NCBI GenBank assembly: GCA_024653965.1 | Contig: JANLGW010000035.1 | Location: forward strand, 1 to 50,879 | Length of the DNA: 50,879 nt | Source of the DNA: Rhodospirillales bacterium | Lineage (GTDB): Bacteria > Pseudomonadota > Alphaproteobacteria > Rhodospirillales > Magnetovibrionaceae | Direction: 5' to 3' | Shown here: piece by piece, positions 1 through 8,294 of the stretch | Numbering within the stretch: position 1 is the stretch's first letter | Layout of the letters: every line of letters begins with the position of its first letter | The notes under the pieces: generated by a model | What the model saw: the letters and a program-made list of their open reading frames with translations, nothing else | Databases searched by the model: none | Told to the model about the DNA's origin: nothing | Position numbers and translations under genes: made by a program

Positions 1-1
1 A

Positions 2-1057
2 GACGGCATGGAAAGCATTTCCCGGCGCATCACCGTGGCGCAGAGCGGCTCGCAGACGACCACCCAGGCCATTCAAGCCTTGATGTCCACCGCCATCATT
101 GCCGTGGGCGGCATGCTGGTGGTAGCGGGGGATTTGGATGTGGGGCTGTTGATCGGCGCGAACATTTTGGCCACGCGCGCGCTGGGGCCGATGGTGCGCA
201 TCACGCAGCTTGCCGGGCCCTTGGCTAAGGCCCGCACCGCCTTGGCCTTGATGGAGCAAATTAAGCTATTGCCGCGCGAACGCACCGAAGGCTCGGCGCT
301 GGGGCAATACAAGGGCGGTATCGAATTTAAAGATTTGGGTTTTGCCTATCCCGGCCAGCCGACGCCATTGTTTGAATCGTTGTCGTTGCGTCTGGAGCCG
401 GGCTCTTTATTTGTGGTTTCGGGAGCCAATGGCGCGGGCAAAACGACCTTGGCTAAGCTGTTGGCGGGATTGCTGACGCCGTCGCGCGGGCAGGTTTTAG
501 TCGATGGCGTCGATCTGATGCAGGTTACGCCGGAATGGTGGCGTCGCCAGCTGGTTTATTTACCGCAGGAACCGGGTTTCATGAACACGACGGTGCGTGA
601 AAATATTCAGGCCTTCAATCCGGGCTTGGATGAAGCGGGGTTGAATGCCGTCATTCGCGATGCGGGCTTGGAACAGTTTTTCGCCACCTCGCAACAAGGC
701 TTTGACATGGAATTGGTGGCGGGCGGGCGTAATTTGCCCGTGGGCATTCGGCGGCGCTTGGCGCTGGCGCGCGCGCTGTCGTCCAACGGACGGTTGGTGA
801 TTTTGGATGAGCCGACCGAAGGTTTGGACAGCGAGGGCGTGCAGCAGGTCGGTCGCGTCATTAACGCGCTGAACCAAAAGGGTCGCACCATCATCGCGTT
901 ATCGCACGATCCCAACATCATCAAGGGCGCGCCGCATGTGCTGGATTTGAACGCCAAGCCGGTGCCGCGACTGTTGCACGTTCAGTCCGGAGACGGATCG
1001 GCACAGGTTGCAAGCGCTAAACAAAATGCCGCCGCCAACAAGACCGAGGGAGTGTGA
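2..1057 (+). CDS. Type I secretion ABC transporter (PrtD/LapB-like), 3' part
   Basis: The C-terminal about 350 residues of an inner-membrane exporter ATPase that would power secretion of an RTX or adhesin substrate. The reading frame is open to the window's left edge, and the first methionine at 8 lies inside the membrane domain, so the true start is upstream. Visible parts are the last transmembrane segments (about residues 25-65 from that Met), Walker A GANGAGKTTL (about 140) and Walker B RLVILDEPTEGLD (about 260). The signature loop reads NLPVGIRRRLALARAL, so the usual LSGGQ is replaced. The HlyD adaptor gene follows after one base, as is usual for T1SS operons. The substrate may lie upstream or be the giant RTX protein starting at 27085. 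The class is certain; the substrate is inferred. Confidence 0.9.
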   Translation, partial: DGMESISRRITVAQSGSQTTTQAIQALMSTAIIAVGGMLVVAGDLDVGLLIGANILATRALGPMVRITQLAGPLAKARTALALMEQIKLLPRERTEGSALGQYKGGIEFKDLGFAYPGQPTPLFESLSLRLEPGSLFVVSGANGAGKTTLAKLLAGLLTPSRGQVLVDGVDLMQVTPEWWRRQLVYLPQEPGFMNTTVRENIQAFNPGLDEAGLNAVIRDAGLEQFFATSQQGFDMELVAGGRNLPVGIRRRLALARALSSNGRLVILDEPTEGLDSEGVQQVGRVINALNQKGRTIIALSHDPNIIKGAPHVLDLNAKPVPRLLHVQSGDGSAQVASAKQNAAANKTEGV

Positions 1058-1058
1058 T

Positions 1059-2462
1059 ATGCCGGAAAAACCCGCATCTTCTTCTTCCCCTAAGGCAGCG
1101 TATAAGGCGGCTTCTGAGGCCACCTCTAAGGTCGCGTCTCATGTGCGCGCCCTGTTCGATTCTTTGGCCGAGCCCGTGGCCTCTCCTGATGGCGAGCCGC
1201 AAATCGCGCGGGAAACGCATATGTTTTTTGGCGTTCTCGCGGGTGCGGTGGTGCTGTTTTTCTTGTGGTCCGTCATTGGCCGCTTGGATGTGGTGAGCTT
1301 TGCCGTGGGGGAGGTGGTGCCTTCGTCGCAGGTCAAAACCGTGCAGCACTTAGAAGGCGGCATCGTCGCCGACATTCAGGTGCGCGAAGGCGATCAGGTC
1401 AAAGCCGGCCAGCCGCTGGTGGTGCTGGAATCCACCGCTTCGGGTGCGGATGTGGAGGAATTAAACGTGCGCATTGCGGCGCTGACCGCCGACGTCGCGC
1501 GTTTGGACGCCGAAGTCATGGGCAATGTGGAACCTCAATTTCCGGAAGGTTTTGTCGAAGCCAATCCCGATGTCGCCCGTCAAGCCCTGGAGATGTTCGC
1601 CAACCGTCAGAGCCAGTTAAAAACCGATATGGATGGTCAACGCGCTTTGGTCGATCAACGCGAACGGGAACACGATGAAGTTTCCGCCCGTCTGGCCAAT
1701 TCGCGCGAAAAGCTGACGTTTCTCAGTGAGCAGGTGGGCATCAGCGAGGAACTGTTGAAAGAAGACCTCACCAACCGCATGTTGCACCTGAACCTGTTGA
1801 AGGAATTGGCAAACTTAAACGGCATCATTTCCGAAGACAGCGCGGTGCTGGCGCGCCTGGAAGCGGCGACGGAGCAGGAACGTTTGAAACTTGAATCGAT
1901 CGAAGGTAGCTACCGGGTTGATGCCCGGCAGAGTTTGGATGAAAACCGCCGGGCGTTGCAGGAGCTCACCAACCGCCATCGTAAATTTCAAGACAGCTTC
2001 AAACGTTCGGTTTTGGTGTCGCCGGTCGATGGCGTCGTGATGACCTTGCATGTGGTTACGCTGGGCGGCGTTATTCGCGCGGGCGATGCCGTCGCGGATA
2101 TCGTGCCGATGGGGGATGCCATGGTGGTGGAAGCCAAGTTGCCGCCGCAAGACGTGGGTTATGTGCATTCGGGACAAATTGCCCGGGTTAAACTCGCCAG
2201 CGCCGACGGCGCGCGTTTTGGCCATTTGGACGGCGAAGTGGTGTCGGTCAGCCCCGATACGGTGGAAACCAAGGATGGCCAGCCCTATTACAAGGTGCGC
2301 ATCAAGACCGCCAGCGACCGTTTCGACAGCGGCGGGGAAAGTTACCGTTTGGTGCCGGGGGTGCAGGTCATGTGCTCCATCGTCACGGGATCGCGCTCGG
2401 TGATGGGCTATATCGCCTCGCCCTTTATGGGCCGCGCCGGGTCGGCGTTGCAGGAGCGCTAA
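1059..2462 (+). CDS. HlyD-family T1SS membrane fusion protein
   Basis: Periplasmic adaptor that joins the preceding ABC exporter to an outer-membrane TolC-type channel; 467 residues. The start is the ATG at 1059, with GAGGGAG about 7 bases upstream and only one base after the transporter stop; longer in-frame starts lie inside the transporter gene. It has an Ala/Ser-rich cytoplasmic head, one transmembrane segment (about 54-75), the lipoyl-like half motif HLEGGIVADIQVREGDQV (about 101-118), a long coiled-coil hairpin (about 130-320), and the returning lipoyl/beta-barrel half with SPVDGVVMTLHVVTLGGVI. The length is normal for the LapC/PrtE branch. No terminator is obvious before the tRNA. Confidence 0.93.
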   Translation: MPEKPASSSSPKAAYKAASEATSKVASHVRALFDSLAEPVASPDGEPQIARETHMFFGVLAGAVVLFFLWSVIGRLDVVSFAVGEVVPSSQVKTVQHLEGGIVADIQVREGDQVKAGQPLVVLESTASGADVEELNVRIAALTADVARLDAEVMGNVEPQFPEGFVEANPDVARQALEMFANRQSQLKTDMDGQRALVDQREREHDEVSARLANSREKLTFLSEQVGISEELLKEDLTNRMLHLNLLKELANLNGIISEDSAVLARLEAATEQERLKLESIEGSYRVDARQSLDENRRALQELTNRHRKFQDSFKRSVLVSPVDGVVMTLHVVTLGGVIRAGDAVADIVPMGDAMVVEAKLPPQDVGYVHSGQIARVKLASADGARFGHLDGEVVSVSPDTVETKDGQPYYKVRIKTASDRFDSGGESYRLVPGVQVMCSIVTGSRSVMGYIASPFMGRAGSALQER

Positions 2463-2567
2463 GAGTAGGGCGAAAAAGGGGTTGCGCCGGACGAGTGGCC
2501 CATTTATACCATGCCCACCTTAAGGCCCTCGTCTGAAATGGCCTAAATACCCTTTGGTACCCTTTAG

Positions 2568-2643
<76 letters not shown>

Positions 2644-2676
2644 TATTTTTCGCAGAATTCTGCGAGTTTTTAGAGG

Positions 2677-2706
2677 AGGGGGATTGTTTCGGTCCCCCTT
2701 TTCTTC
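2677..2706 (+). terminator. Rho-independent terminator after tRNA-Lys
   Basis: A 7-bp GC-rich stem (AGGGGGA/TCCCCCT, 2677-2683 with 2693-2699) with a 9-base loop is followed by a TTTCTT tract. A separate perfect 14-base palindrome lies at 2651-2664. Confidence 0.7.
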
Positions 2707-2740
2707 CAACTTTTTCCCCGTTTCCAACCTCACTTCCAAC
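2704..2740. repeat. Three direct copies of TTCCAAC, candidate integrase arm sites
   Basis: TTCCAAC occurs at 2704-2710, 2722-2728 and 2734-2740, between the tRNA attachment site and the integrase stop codon. Short direct repeats in this position resemble the arm-type sites bound by the N-terminal domain of phage-type integrases. The role is inferred from position only. Confidence 0.4.
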
Positions 2741-2770
2741 TTTAGGCCATGCTTTGTTCTTTAGGCATGC

Positions 2771-3874
2771 TCACTTAATCTTTTTGTTCTTTCTGAGCCT
2801 ATAGCGCTGAAAGGCGGAAATGGCTTCGCGGGCCATGTCTGAATTTCGCGGCATATAGGTTTCTAAAATGCGTTCACAGTGGCCGATATCGTGTCCACTG
2901 ACGGCAGTAATACAGGCGGTGCTAATTCCAGCCTCTCCCATTCGGACAATGGCGGTACGGCGTAGATCGCGGAATTGAAGGCCTTCAATTTCGGCGGCGT
3001 TGGCGATCTCTTTGAACAGATGTCGAAAGTGATCGGTACGATAAGGTTTTCCGGTAGACTCGCCGCATACAATAAACTCATTTTTGATGGATGCCTTTTC
3101 CAGCGCCGATCTTAGTTCTGGTAAAACGGGGACTGCTACCCACTTTCCAGTCTTTCCCTGTTTTAAACGGATTTCATTTGCGACATTGTCGTATTGAGAC
3201 CAACAAAGCTTTAGGATATCGCCTTGGCGTTGAGCCGTTGATACGGCCAGCAATACGGCTAAGGCCATGGATGAATACCCCATATCCTGCGCGACCTGGA
3301 TGAACTTATCCTGAGCGGCAATCGACCACACTTGATCGCGAGGAGGGAGCGAATGCATTTTTATTCGTCTAGCCGGGTTGTTATCAATAATTCCACGATC
3401 ATAGATAAATTCGAATAATATCCGCATTTGTCGCCCGATCGCATTGGCAAACGCAGGTTTCTTTGCGTAAAGAGTTTGATGAAAATTTATGATGTTGCCT
3501 CGGGAGATCGTGCCTATTGGTTGATCGCCGGCCCATGCGTCAATGCGATCAAGACATTGCGAGTATATGCGCTGCGTCGCGTATGCCTTGGTGGTAAAGG
3601 CTGGGGATTTTTTATAGGTAACTATCACGTCGGATAGGAGCGAGCCTTTTTGAAGGATATTCTCAATAGGCTCAGCGTCTCCGTTTCGCCAAGTGTCTAG
3701 CTCGCGATTAAGCGTTTTTGCTTCAAGCTTTGCGATTTCAAGATCATCACTAAGTCGTCTTGGTAAGAACCCATTTTTGCGCAGCTTAGCTGTGGGCTGC
3801 CAGTAGTAAAGTACATGCCCATTTTTTTGTTTCTTTGAAACAAAGTGGCGGATCTTTTCACTTTCGTTTTTCAT
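2771..3874 (-). CDS. Tyrosine recombinase, island integrase
   Basis: Phage-type site-specific integrase that would insert and excise the island at tRNA-Lys; 367 residues from the ATG at 3874 (a TTG two codons earlier also fits). It has an N-terminal arm-binding region (about 10-75), a SAM-like core-binding domain (about 80-170) and a catalytic domain (about 185-345). Numbered from the TTG, catalytic residues are Arg218 in AQRQGDIL, Lys243, Arg307 in FRDLRRTA, His330 in SGHDIGH and Tyr342 in ETYM. The first box II position, usually His, is Arg304. It overlaps the upstream AlpA-like gene, so the two are probably co-transcribed. It lies beside the tRNA and reads towards it, the normal arrangement for tRNA-targeting islands. 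Confidence 0.92.
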   Translation of the reverse strand: MKNESEKIRHFVSKKQKNGHVLYYWQPTAKLRKNGFLPRRLSDDLEIAKLEAKTLNRELDTWRNGDAEPIENILQKGSLLSDVIVTYKKSPAFTTKAYATQRIYSQCLDRIDAWAGDQPIGTISRGNIINFHQTLYAKKPAFANAIGRQMRILFEFIYDRGIIDNNPARRIKMHSLPPRDQVWSIAAQDKFIQVAQDMGYSSMALAVLLAVSTAQRQGDILKLCWSQYDNVANEIRLKQGKTGKWVAVPVLPELRSALEKASIKNEFIVCGESTGKPYRTDHFRHLFKEIANAAEIEGLQFRDLRRTAIVRMGEAGISTACITAVSGHDIGHCERILETYMPRNSDMAREAISAFQRYRLRKNKKIK

Positions 3875-4148
3875 TTGCAATTTTCAGGGCTCTTTTTTGC
3901 AATAGATCTGCTTGGGGGAGGCTTTTTTGATCTAAGCCCGCCCGCCGGTCTAAAAAAGTAAGGATGGCTACGGAATCTCGTCCTCCAAGTTTGGGGTCAA
4001 TCGGGGGGAAGCCTTCCTCCTCAAGCTTGTTTCTGTGCCGTCTTAACCATGCGGAACTTTTCCCCAAGTACTTGGCGGTTTGGGACGAATTCCAAATGCG
4101 GCCGTCAAATTTTTTTTCAGACCTGTCGATCATGAGGGTTGCTTTCAT
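3858..4148 (-). CDS. AlpA/excisionase-like small HTH protein
   Basis: A 96-residue protein whose middle (WNSSQTAKYLGKSSAWLRRH, followed by a Phe-Pro turn and a basic C-terminus) resembles the winged helix-turn-helix of AlpA/Xis-type recombination directionality factors. Such proteins bend attachment-site DNA and favour excision, or activate the integrase gene. Its 3' end overlaps the integrase start by 17 bases. An in-frame ATG at 4175 would add nine residues, but it overlaps the proposed promoter, so the ATG at 4148 is preferred; neither has a clear Shine-Dalgarno sequence. The role is inferred from size, domain and neighbour. Confidence 0.65.
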   Translation of the reverse strand: MKATLMIDRSEKKFDGRIWNSSQTAKYLGKSSAWLRRHRNKLEEEGFPPIDPKLGGRDSVAILTFLDRRAGLDQKSLPQADLLQKRALKIANEKRK

Positions 4149-4192
4149 AATGCCATGCGGTATAATTATTTGCATATTTTGTATTTGTCAAT
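4139..4192. promoter_or_regulatory. Divergent promoter region between the AlpA-like gene and the HTH gene
   Basis: Plus strand: TTGCTT (4139-4144), 16 bases, then a perfect TATAAT (4161-4166), directed towards the gene at 4229. Minus strand: TTGACA (4191-4186), then AATTAT after 18 bases, directed towards the excisionase/integrase pair. The overlap suggests mutually exclusive control of integration functions. Confidence 0.5.
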
Positions 4193-4228
4193 TAAAAAAT
4201 AATTATTAAGATAATCTGGAGTTAGCTG

Positions 4229-4924
4229 ATGACGAACAATTTTTCTCCTCTTGAACGAGCCTCACTTAGGGAGGCCTGTGATTTTCATGGTGGAATAAAA
4301 GTGGTCGCAAACAAGGCTCAGTGTCAGGCTCAAAATCTGAGTAACTGGCTTAGGGGTGGAGGGACCCTCTCGGATGTGGCCGTTAGGAGATTTTTAGATG
4401 TCATGGGCCTCTCAGAATGGAGAGTCGATGAGAACCGCGTTCATGAGTGGAGCATCAATTGGATGCGCGATGGCTTTTCGAAGGGGATAGAAGTTTACTT
4501 CCCGAATGGCGGGCAAGTCACACGCGCTCCATGGTCAAGATGGGGTGCTAAAGCAATCATGAAACAGCTTGCGCTTTCCCGTTTTGGTAAAGGAGCGAAT
4601 CCTCCTGAGATATACGCGATTAGCGACGGGAAAGTTAAGGCCATTCTTAGAAGAACTCCTGGTCTACCAATTTCTTTGAGGGATTTTGGAAAGAAATTTA
4701 AATGGCGTGGAGGAGAAATTGATACGGCTGTTTTAAATATTAGCATTAGGGACACCACGTGGATTGATGGAGGTGTCTCAATAGAAAATTTTGACAATGC
4801 TTGGGGGGTTAACCGTGCAACTGTGGAAGATATAACTGAATATCTTTATGAAATAAACGCAGATGAATATGAAGTGTTGCAGCTTATAAAGAAAAATTTT
4901 CCAAGAAAATTAGACACAATATGA
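4229..4924 (+). CDS. HTH-domain protein, putative island regulator
   Basis: 231 residues. The N-terminal about 60 residues (ACDFHGGIKVVANKAQCQAQ, then LSNWLRGGG) read as a Cro/YdaS-like helix-turn-helix in which a Gln/Asn-rich recognition helix is followed by NWL. The remaining about 170 residues match no family I recognise; they are mixed alpha/beta with a WSRWGAKAIMKQLALSRFGK segment. GGAG lies 7 bases upstream of the ATG. Its position divergent from the integrase operon suggests that it regulates the island. Codon use is AT-richer than in the flanking secretion genes. Confidence 0.6.
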   Translation: MTNNFSPLERASLREACDFHGGIKVVANKAQCQAQNLSNWLRGGGTLSDVAVRRFLDVMGLSEWRVDENRVHEWSINWMRDGFSKGIEVYFPNGGQVTRAPWSRWGAKAIMKQLALSRFGKGANPPEIYAISDGKVKAILRRTPGLPISLRDFGKKFKWRGGEIDTAVLNISIRDTTWIDGGVSIENFDNAWGVNRATVEDITEYLYEINADEYEVLQLIKKNFPRKLDTI

Positions 4925-5016
4925 GGCGAGTAAGCAACCCGCGTTATTAGGCAATGTTCGTCGTCAAAATCATCGGGTAAGCGGCCTAACTACCTTTACC
5001 CAAAAGGAGAAAGCAA

Positions 5017-5352
5017 ATGATCAAGGATGAAATGATGCAGGCCGCTCACGATTGGGATGGCACAAACGTGTCAGATGTATTGGCAGTGTCGCGCGAAGCA
5101 ATTGCGGCGACCTTACGAGAGGCCGATAAGGAGTTTATCAAGCCGCATGATGTGGAATGGTTTGGCGAGTTTGTTCATGCACTCGACTCATCCGGTCATC
5201 CCGAACTCTGGCCTGAGGATTTGAGCGACGCTTTTCGTTTTATTGCGATTGATGTTTTCGGGAGGGCACTGGTAACAGAATCTGATTTTTCAGGTCTTCA
5301 TATTTCCGTCCTTCTTGATGATGAGGACGATGAAGATGATGGGAGTGAGTAA
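5017..5352 (+). CDS. Small acidic protein of unknown function
   Basis: 111 residues, preceded by a good ribosome-binding site (AAGGAGA, 8 bases). It is predicted mainly helical in the first 80 residues and ends in an Asp/Glu tail (LLDDEDDEDDGSE). No domain recognised. The acidic character would allow a nucleic-acid-mimic or protein-binding role, but nothing specific supports that. Confidence 0.6.
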   Translation: MIKDEMMQAAHDWDGTNVSDVLAVSREAIAATLREADKEFIKPHDVEWFGEFVHALDSSGHPELWPEDLSDAFRFIAIDVFGRALVTESDFSGLHISVLLDDEDDEDDGSE

Positions 5353-5801
5353 TGTGTAGTAATTCAGACTCGATCTGACAGTTATCGGTTGTGGCTCAGG
5401 CCTCTGCGCCAACCCGGCTTCGAGTTCACTGATCCGTGCCGTTACGCAGATAGGGAATAAAAATGCTTGAAAATGAAATAAGGATAGGCTCAGCGCAAAG
5501 CCTGCAGAGAGCGAATGGCTGTAATATTGCCTTGATTTCTGCATTCTAATGGCCTGAAGACCGTTTTCACGCATCAGCTGGCCACTAATATACATACATC
5601 CGTTGTGGCCGAGGTGGAGGGCAGTGCGCACCAGGTTACAGAATGGGCGCGGATGCTGAATAAATTTGTAAGTATCAGCCTCAATAGGAGTTCTGTTATT
5701 TGGAAAAGTAGAAAATGGTGGGTGTCGCAATATTTCAATGTTATGAATTTGAATGTTTGTTTCTGATTAATGATGACGGAACGGATTGGGGGGGATAAAA
5801 A
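5353..5801. other. 449-bp stretch without a convincing gene
   Basis: Both strands were read. Minus-strand open frames here are low-complexity or overlap neighbouring genes. The promoter of the operon starting at 5802 presumably lies near the end; a run of seven Gs just before the ATG can serve as a Shine-Dalgarno sequence. Confidence 0.5.
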
Positions 5802-6914
5802 ATGGATGTATGTGTACCCGATGACAGAGAAAATATAATGAAAAATGCCTCGGTTTCCTCCGCCAAAAAAAAGAAGGGTCGGCCAGCCAAAGTCCACAAA
5901 AAGAAAATATTTGTAAGCACGTTTACCCCCCCCCATGAAACTCTCGTTTACGATACCTATTGGAAGTTTGCAGCAGAGCGTCAGGAGATATTTTTTCGGC
6001 GTATGGAAAACCCCGCCGCAGGGATATGGACAGATGACCCAATTCTGATGCGTCACAAATTCACGAATGCCTATCGTGCATCTGACCGGGTTAGTCAGTA
6101 TCTCATTCGCAATGTTATTGGTAGCGATGATAGAGGCGTAACGGATACGTTTTTTCGCATATTGCTGTTCAAACTATTCAACAAAATTGAGACTTGGGAT
6201 TTGCTTGAACAGTCTCTCGGGGACATTTCTTGGGGGTCTTTTAATTTCTCAGCCTATGACAAAGTGTTGTCGGAAGAAATGGCTCGGAAAAGGACGATCT
6301 ACTCAGCCGCATATATAATGCCGTCAGGGAAAAGCCGATTTGGATTTGAACGTAAACATCAAAATCATCTCGAATTATTGAAGTGGTTTATGGACAATCG
6401 TTTTCCGGAGCGAATTGCTCAAGCACCATCCCTAAAGTATGTATTCGAAACGATGTCTACAGCACCGGGCTTAGGGAATTTTTTAGCCTTTCAGTACACA
6501 ATAGATTTGAATTATAGCTCCATTATTAGTTATTCAGAGAATGACTTTGTGGTGGCAGGGCCCGGCGCACTTAACGGCATGGCGAAGTGTTTTAGTAATG
6601 CTGATCAATATGCTCCGGATGATTTGATAAGATACGTGACAGAAAAACAACACGAAGAGTTCGAAAAAAGGGAGCTTACGTTTCGTGACCTATGGGGGCG
6701 AGCGTTACACTTGATTGACTGTCAGAATTTGTTTTGTGAGGCTGACAAATATGCTCGCGTTAAGCATCCAGAATTTTGTGGAGCTTCAGGAAGAACAAGG
6801 ATCAAACAAATTTTCAAACCGTCTCCATATGAACGCATTCGGTACATGTACCCATCCAAATGGGGACTCAATGATAAGGTAGTACAGGCTGAGAGCCATG
6901 GCCGACTTATTTAA
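5802..6914 (+). CDS. 5-hmdU DNA kinase helical-domain protein (DNA base hypermodification type)
   Basis: 370 residues. From about residue 37 to the end it matches the family I know as HMUDK_hel or 'putative DNA base hypermodification protein', earlier called alpha-glutamyl/putrescinyl thymine pyrophosphorylase. Diagnostic blocks are YWKFAAERQEIFFRRM, HKFTNAYRASDRVSQYLI, IYSAAYIMPSG, FVVAGPGALNGMAKCFS, LIDCQNLFCEADKYARV and GASGRTRIKQIF. Family members act with TS-like hydroxymethylases to build hypermodified thymidines in phage DNA. No P-loop is visible, so it may bind the modified base or need a partner. The N-terminus is a Lys-rich tail; Met13 (5838) is an alternative start. A run of nine Cs (5926-5934) lies just before the domain. 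The stop overlaps the next gene by 17 bases. Confidence 0.75.
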   Translation: MDVCVPDDRENIMKNASVSSAKKKKGRPAKVHKKKIFVSTFTPPHETLVYDTYWKFAAERQEIFFRRMENPAAGIWTDDPILMRHKFTNAYRASDRVSQYLIRNVIGSDDRGVTDTFFRILLFKLFNKIETWDLLEQSLGDISWGSFNFSAYDKVLSEEMARKRTIYSAAYIMPSGKSRFGFERKHQNHLELLKWFMDNRFPERIAQAPSLKYVFETMSTAPGLGNFLAFQYTIDLNYSSIISYSENDFVVAGPGALNGMAKCFSNADQYAPDDLIRYVTEKQHEEFEKRELTFRDLWGRALHLIDCQNLFCEADKYARVKHPEFCGASGRTRIKQIFKPSPYERIRYMYPSKWGLNDKVVQAESHGRLI

Positions 6915-7911
6915 AGCGGACACAGCTAACGCTGCTTGGAAAAAGGCCTTCCATGCCCTGAATTCAGAGCAAGGAATGATACATGACAGCCGGTGTGGCG
7001 ATACGGTGGAACTGCTTCACGCCTCCTTCAGTGTCGCAGACCCGCGTCAGCGTTGGGTGCTGTCCAGAACACCAGGAATAAATCCAGCCTTTGCCATTGT
7101 TGAGTGCTTTTGGATTCTGGCCGGACGAAACGATGCCCACATGATCAATTATTGGAATCCTGTTTATTCGCAATTTGCGGGGAAAGGGAAAACCTATGAT
7201 GGTGCATATGGAGAGCGGTTGCGATCAAGCTTCGGATTTGATCAGGTTGCACGGATCGCCAACGTACTTCGCAATTCCCCAGAAAGTCGACAAGCGGTGC
7301 TCCAAATTTGGAACCCAGTTTTGGATTTGCCTGATGATACCGGAAAGCGGGCATCCGAAGATGTCCCATGCAATATTTGTGCGATGCTGAAAATCAGGGA
7401 CGGTCGTCTTGAATGGTCCCAGATTATGCGAAGTAACGATCTTTTCCTAGGAATGCCTTATAATTTTGTGCAGTTCATGACGTTGCAAGAATTGATGGCA
7501 GGATGGCTGGGGGTGCATGTCGGGACATACCACCATGTTTCAGACAGCCTGCATTATTACGCGTCGGTGGCTGAAAAATACGGTTGTGACGACAGTATTG
7601 TCGTGCCAGAAAATCCCGACGTTCTAGCTCTCGATTGGAGTACATTTGAAGACGTGATTGCAAGGGCCATCAAGCAGCTCGACCTCCTTCGGGAAGATGG
7701 CCTAACACCGGGTCAATTTCGACAGATGCTTATGGGTTCAACTTTGCCGCCTGCATACAAAAACATGATTGCTGTAGCGGCAACGGACAGCGCCCGCAGA
7801 CGGGGGTGGGGTGAAGAAATGATTTGGGCTATGGAACTAAATCGTAACCCTGTCTACACATTGGCCTGGGATCGCTGGTACGCACACAGGCCCCTGAAGG
7901 AAAAGGTGTAG
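6898..7911 (+). CDS. Thymidylate synthase-fold enzyme, probable dUMP hydroxymethylase
   Basis: 337 residues, longer than ordinary ThyA (about 264). TS landmarks are present: SRQAVLQIWNP (phosphate-binding Arg), catalytic Cys in VPCNICAML, MRSNDLFLGMPYNF (the RSxD and FN motifs) and VSDSLHYY (the His-x-Tyr ribose contact). The His after the catalytic Cys in housekeeping ThyA is Asn here. The pyrimidine-contacting Asn in PYNF is kept, which argues for a dUMP- rather than a dCMP-type substrate. In phages, TS homologues beside hypermodification genes make 5-hydroxymethyl-dUMP; with the upstream partner, that is the most likely reaction. A plain thymidylate synthase cannot be excluded. The next gene's ATG directly follows the stop. 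Confidence 0.8.
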   Translation: MADLFKADTANAAWKKAFHALNSEQGMIHDSRCGDTVELLHASFSVADPRQRWVLSRTPGINPAFAIVECFWILAGRNDAHMINYWNPVYSQFAGKGKTYDGAYGERLRSSFGFDQVARIANVLRNSPESRQAVLQIWNPVLDLPDDTGKRASEDVPCNICAMLKIRDGRLEWSQIMRSNDLFLGMPYNFVQFMTLQELMAGWLGVHVGTYHHVSDSLHYYASVAEKYGCDDSIVVPENPDVLALDWSTFEDVIARAIKQLDLLREDGLTPGQFRQMLMGSTLPPAYKNMIAVAATDSARRRGWGEEMIWAMELNRNPVYTLAWDRWYAHRPLKEKV

Positions 7912-8292
7912 ATGGAAAAGATCGTTGGCCATGGCGTAGATATTATCGACCTGGAAGACTTCAAGCTCCTGTTTGAAGAATCTGATGCGATGAAGCGGTG
8001 CTTTACGGATACGGAACTTAAAGACATCGGGGATGATACACGAAGTCTTTCTAAAGCAGCTGGACGTTTTGCAGTTAAAGAAGCCGTTTTAAAAGCTCTG
8101 GGAGAAGGTTGGGGGGAGGCCATTTCCTGGAAGGATGTTGAAGTTAATACCGCCTCCAATGGTGCGCCGAGTGTAGTTCTTTATCGTCGTGTCCAGAAGC
8201 TTGCCAACGATCAGCGTATATTCCGGTGGCTTGTGACAACGAGCCATTCAGGACTTTCCGCTGTGGCGAGTGTTATTGCCGTTGGCGATTGA
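7912..8292 (+). CDS. AcpS-type 4'-phosphopantetheinyl transferase
   Basis: 126 residues, normal for AcpS. The enzyme transfers phosphopantetheine from CoA to the serine of a carrier protein. Mg-binding Asp lies in GHGVDIIDL, the second metal ligand Glu in RFAVKEAVLKALG, and the C-terminal strand TTSHSGLSAVASVI carries the SH motif. All hallmark residues are present, so it looks active. It is a poor candidate for the housekeeping acpS because it directly abuts a TS-like gene inside an island operon. Its likely partner is the small carrier-like protein at 10376-10696, encoded on the opposite strand of the same cluster. The stop lies 2 bp from the stop of the converging TS-like gene. Confidence 0.9.
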   Translation: MEKIVGHGVDIIDLEDFKLLFEESDAMKRCFTDTELKDIGDDTRSLSKAAGRFAVKEAVLKALGEGWGEAISWKDVEVNTASNGAPSVVLYRRVQKLANDQRIFRWLVTTSHSGLSAVASVIAVGD

Positions 8293-8294
8293 TT

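Noticed and set aside
5590-5700. Plus-strand stretch reading like a chemotaxis-receptor helix (SVVAEVEGSAHQVTEWARML)
   Set aside because: Too short, no start or continuation; helical similarity of this kind arises by chance.
5290-6056. Minus-strand open frames between 5290 and 6056
   Set aside because: They overlap the acidic-protein gene and the hypermodification gene, have odd composition and no recognisable domain.
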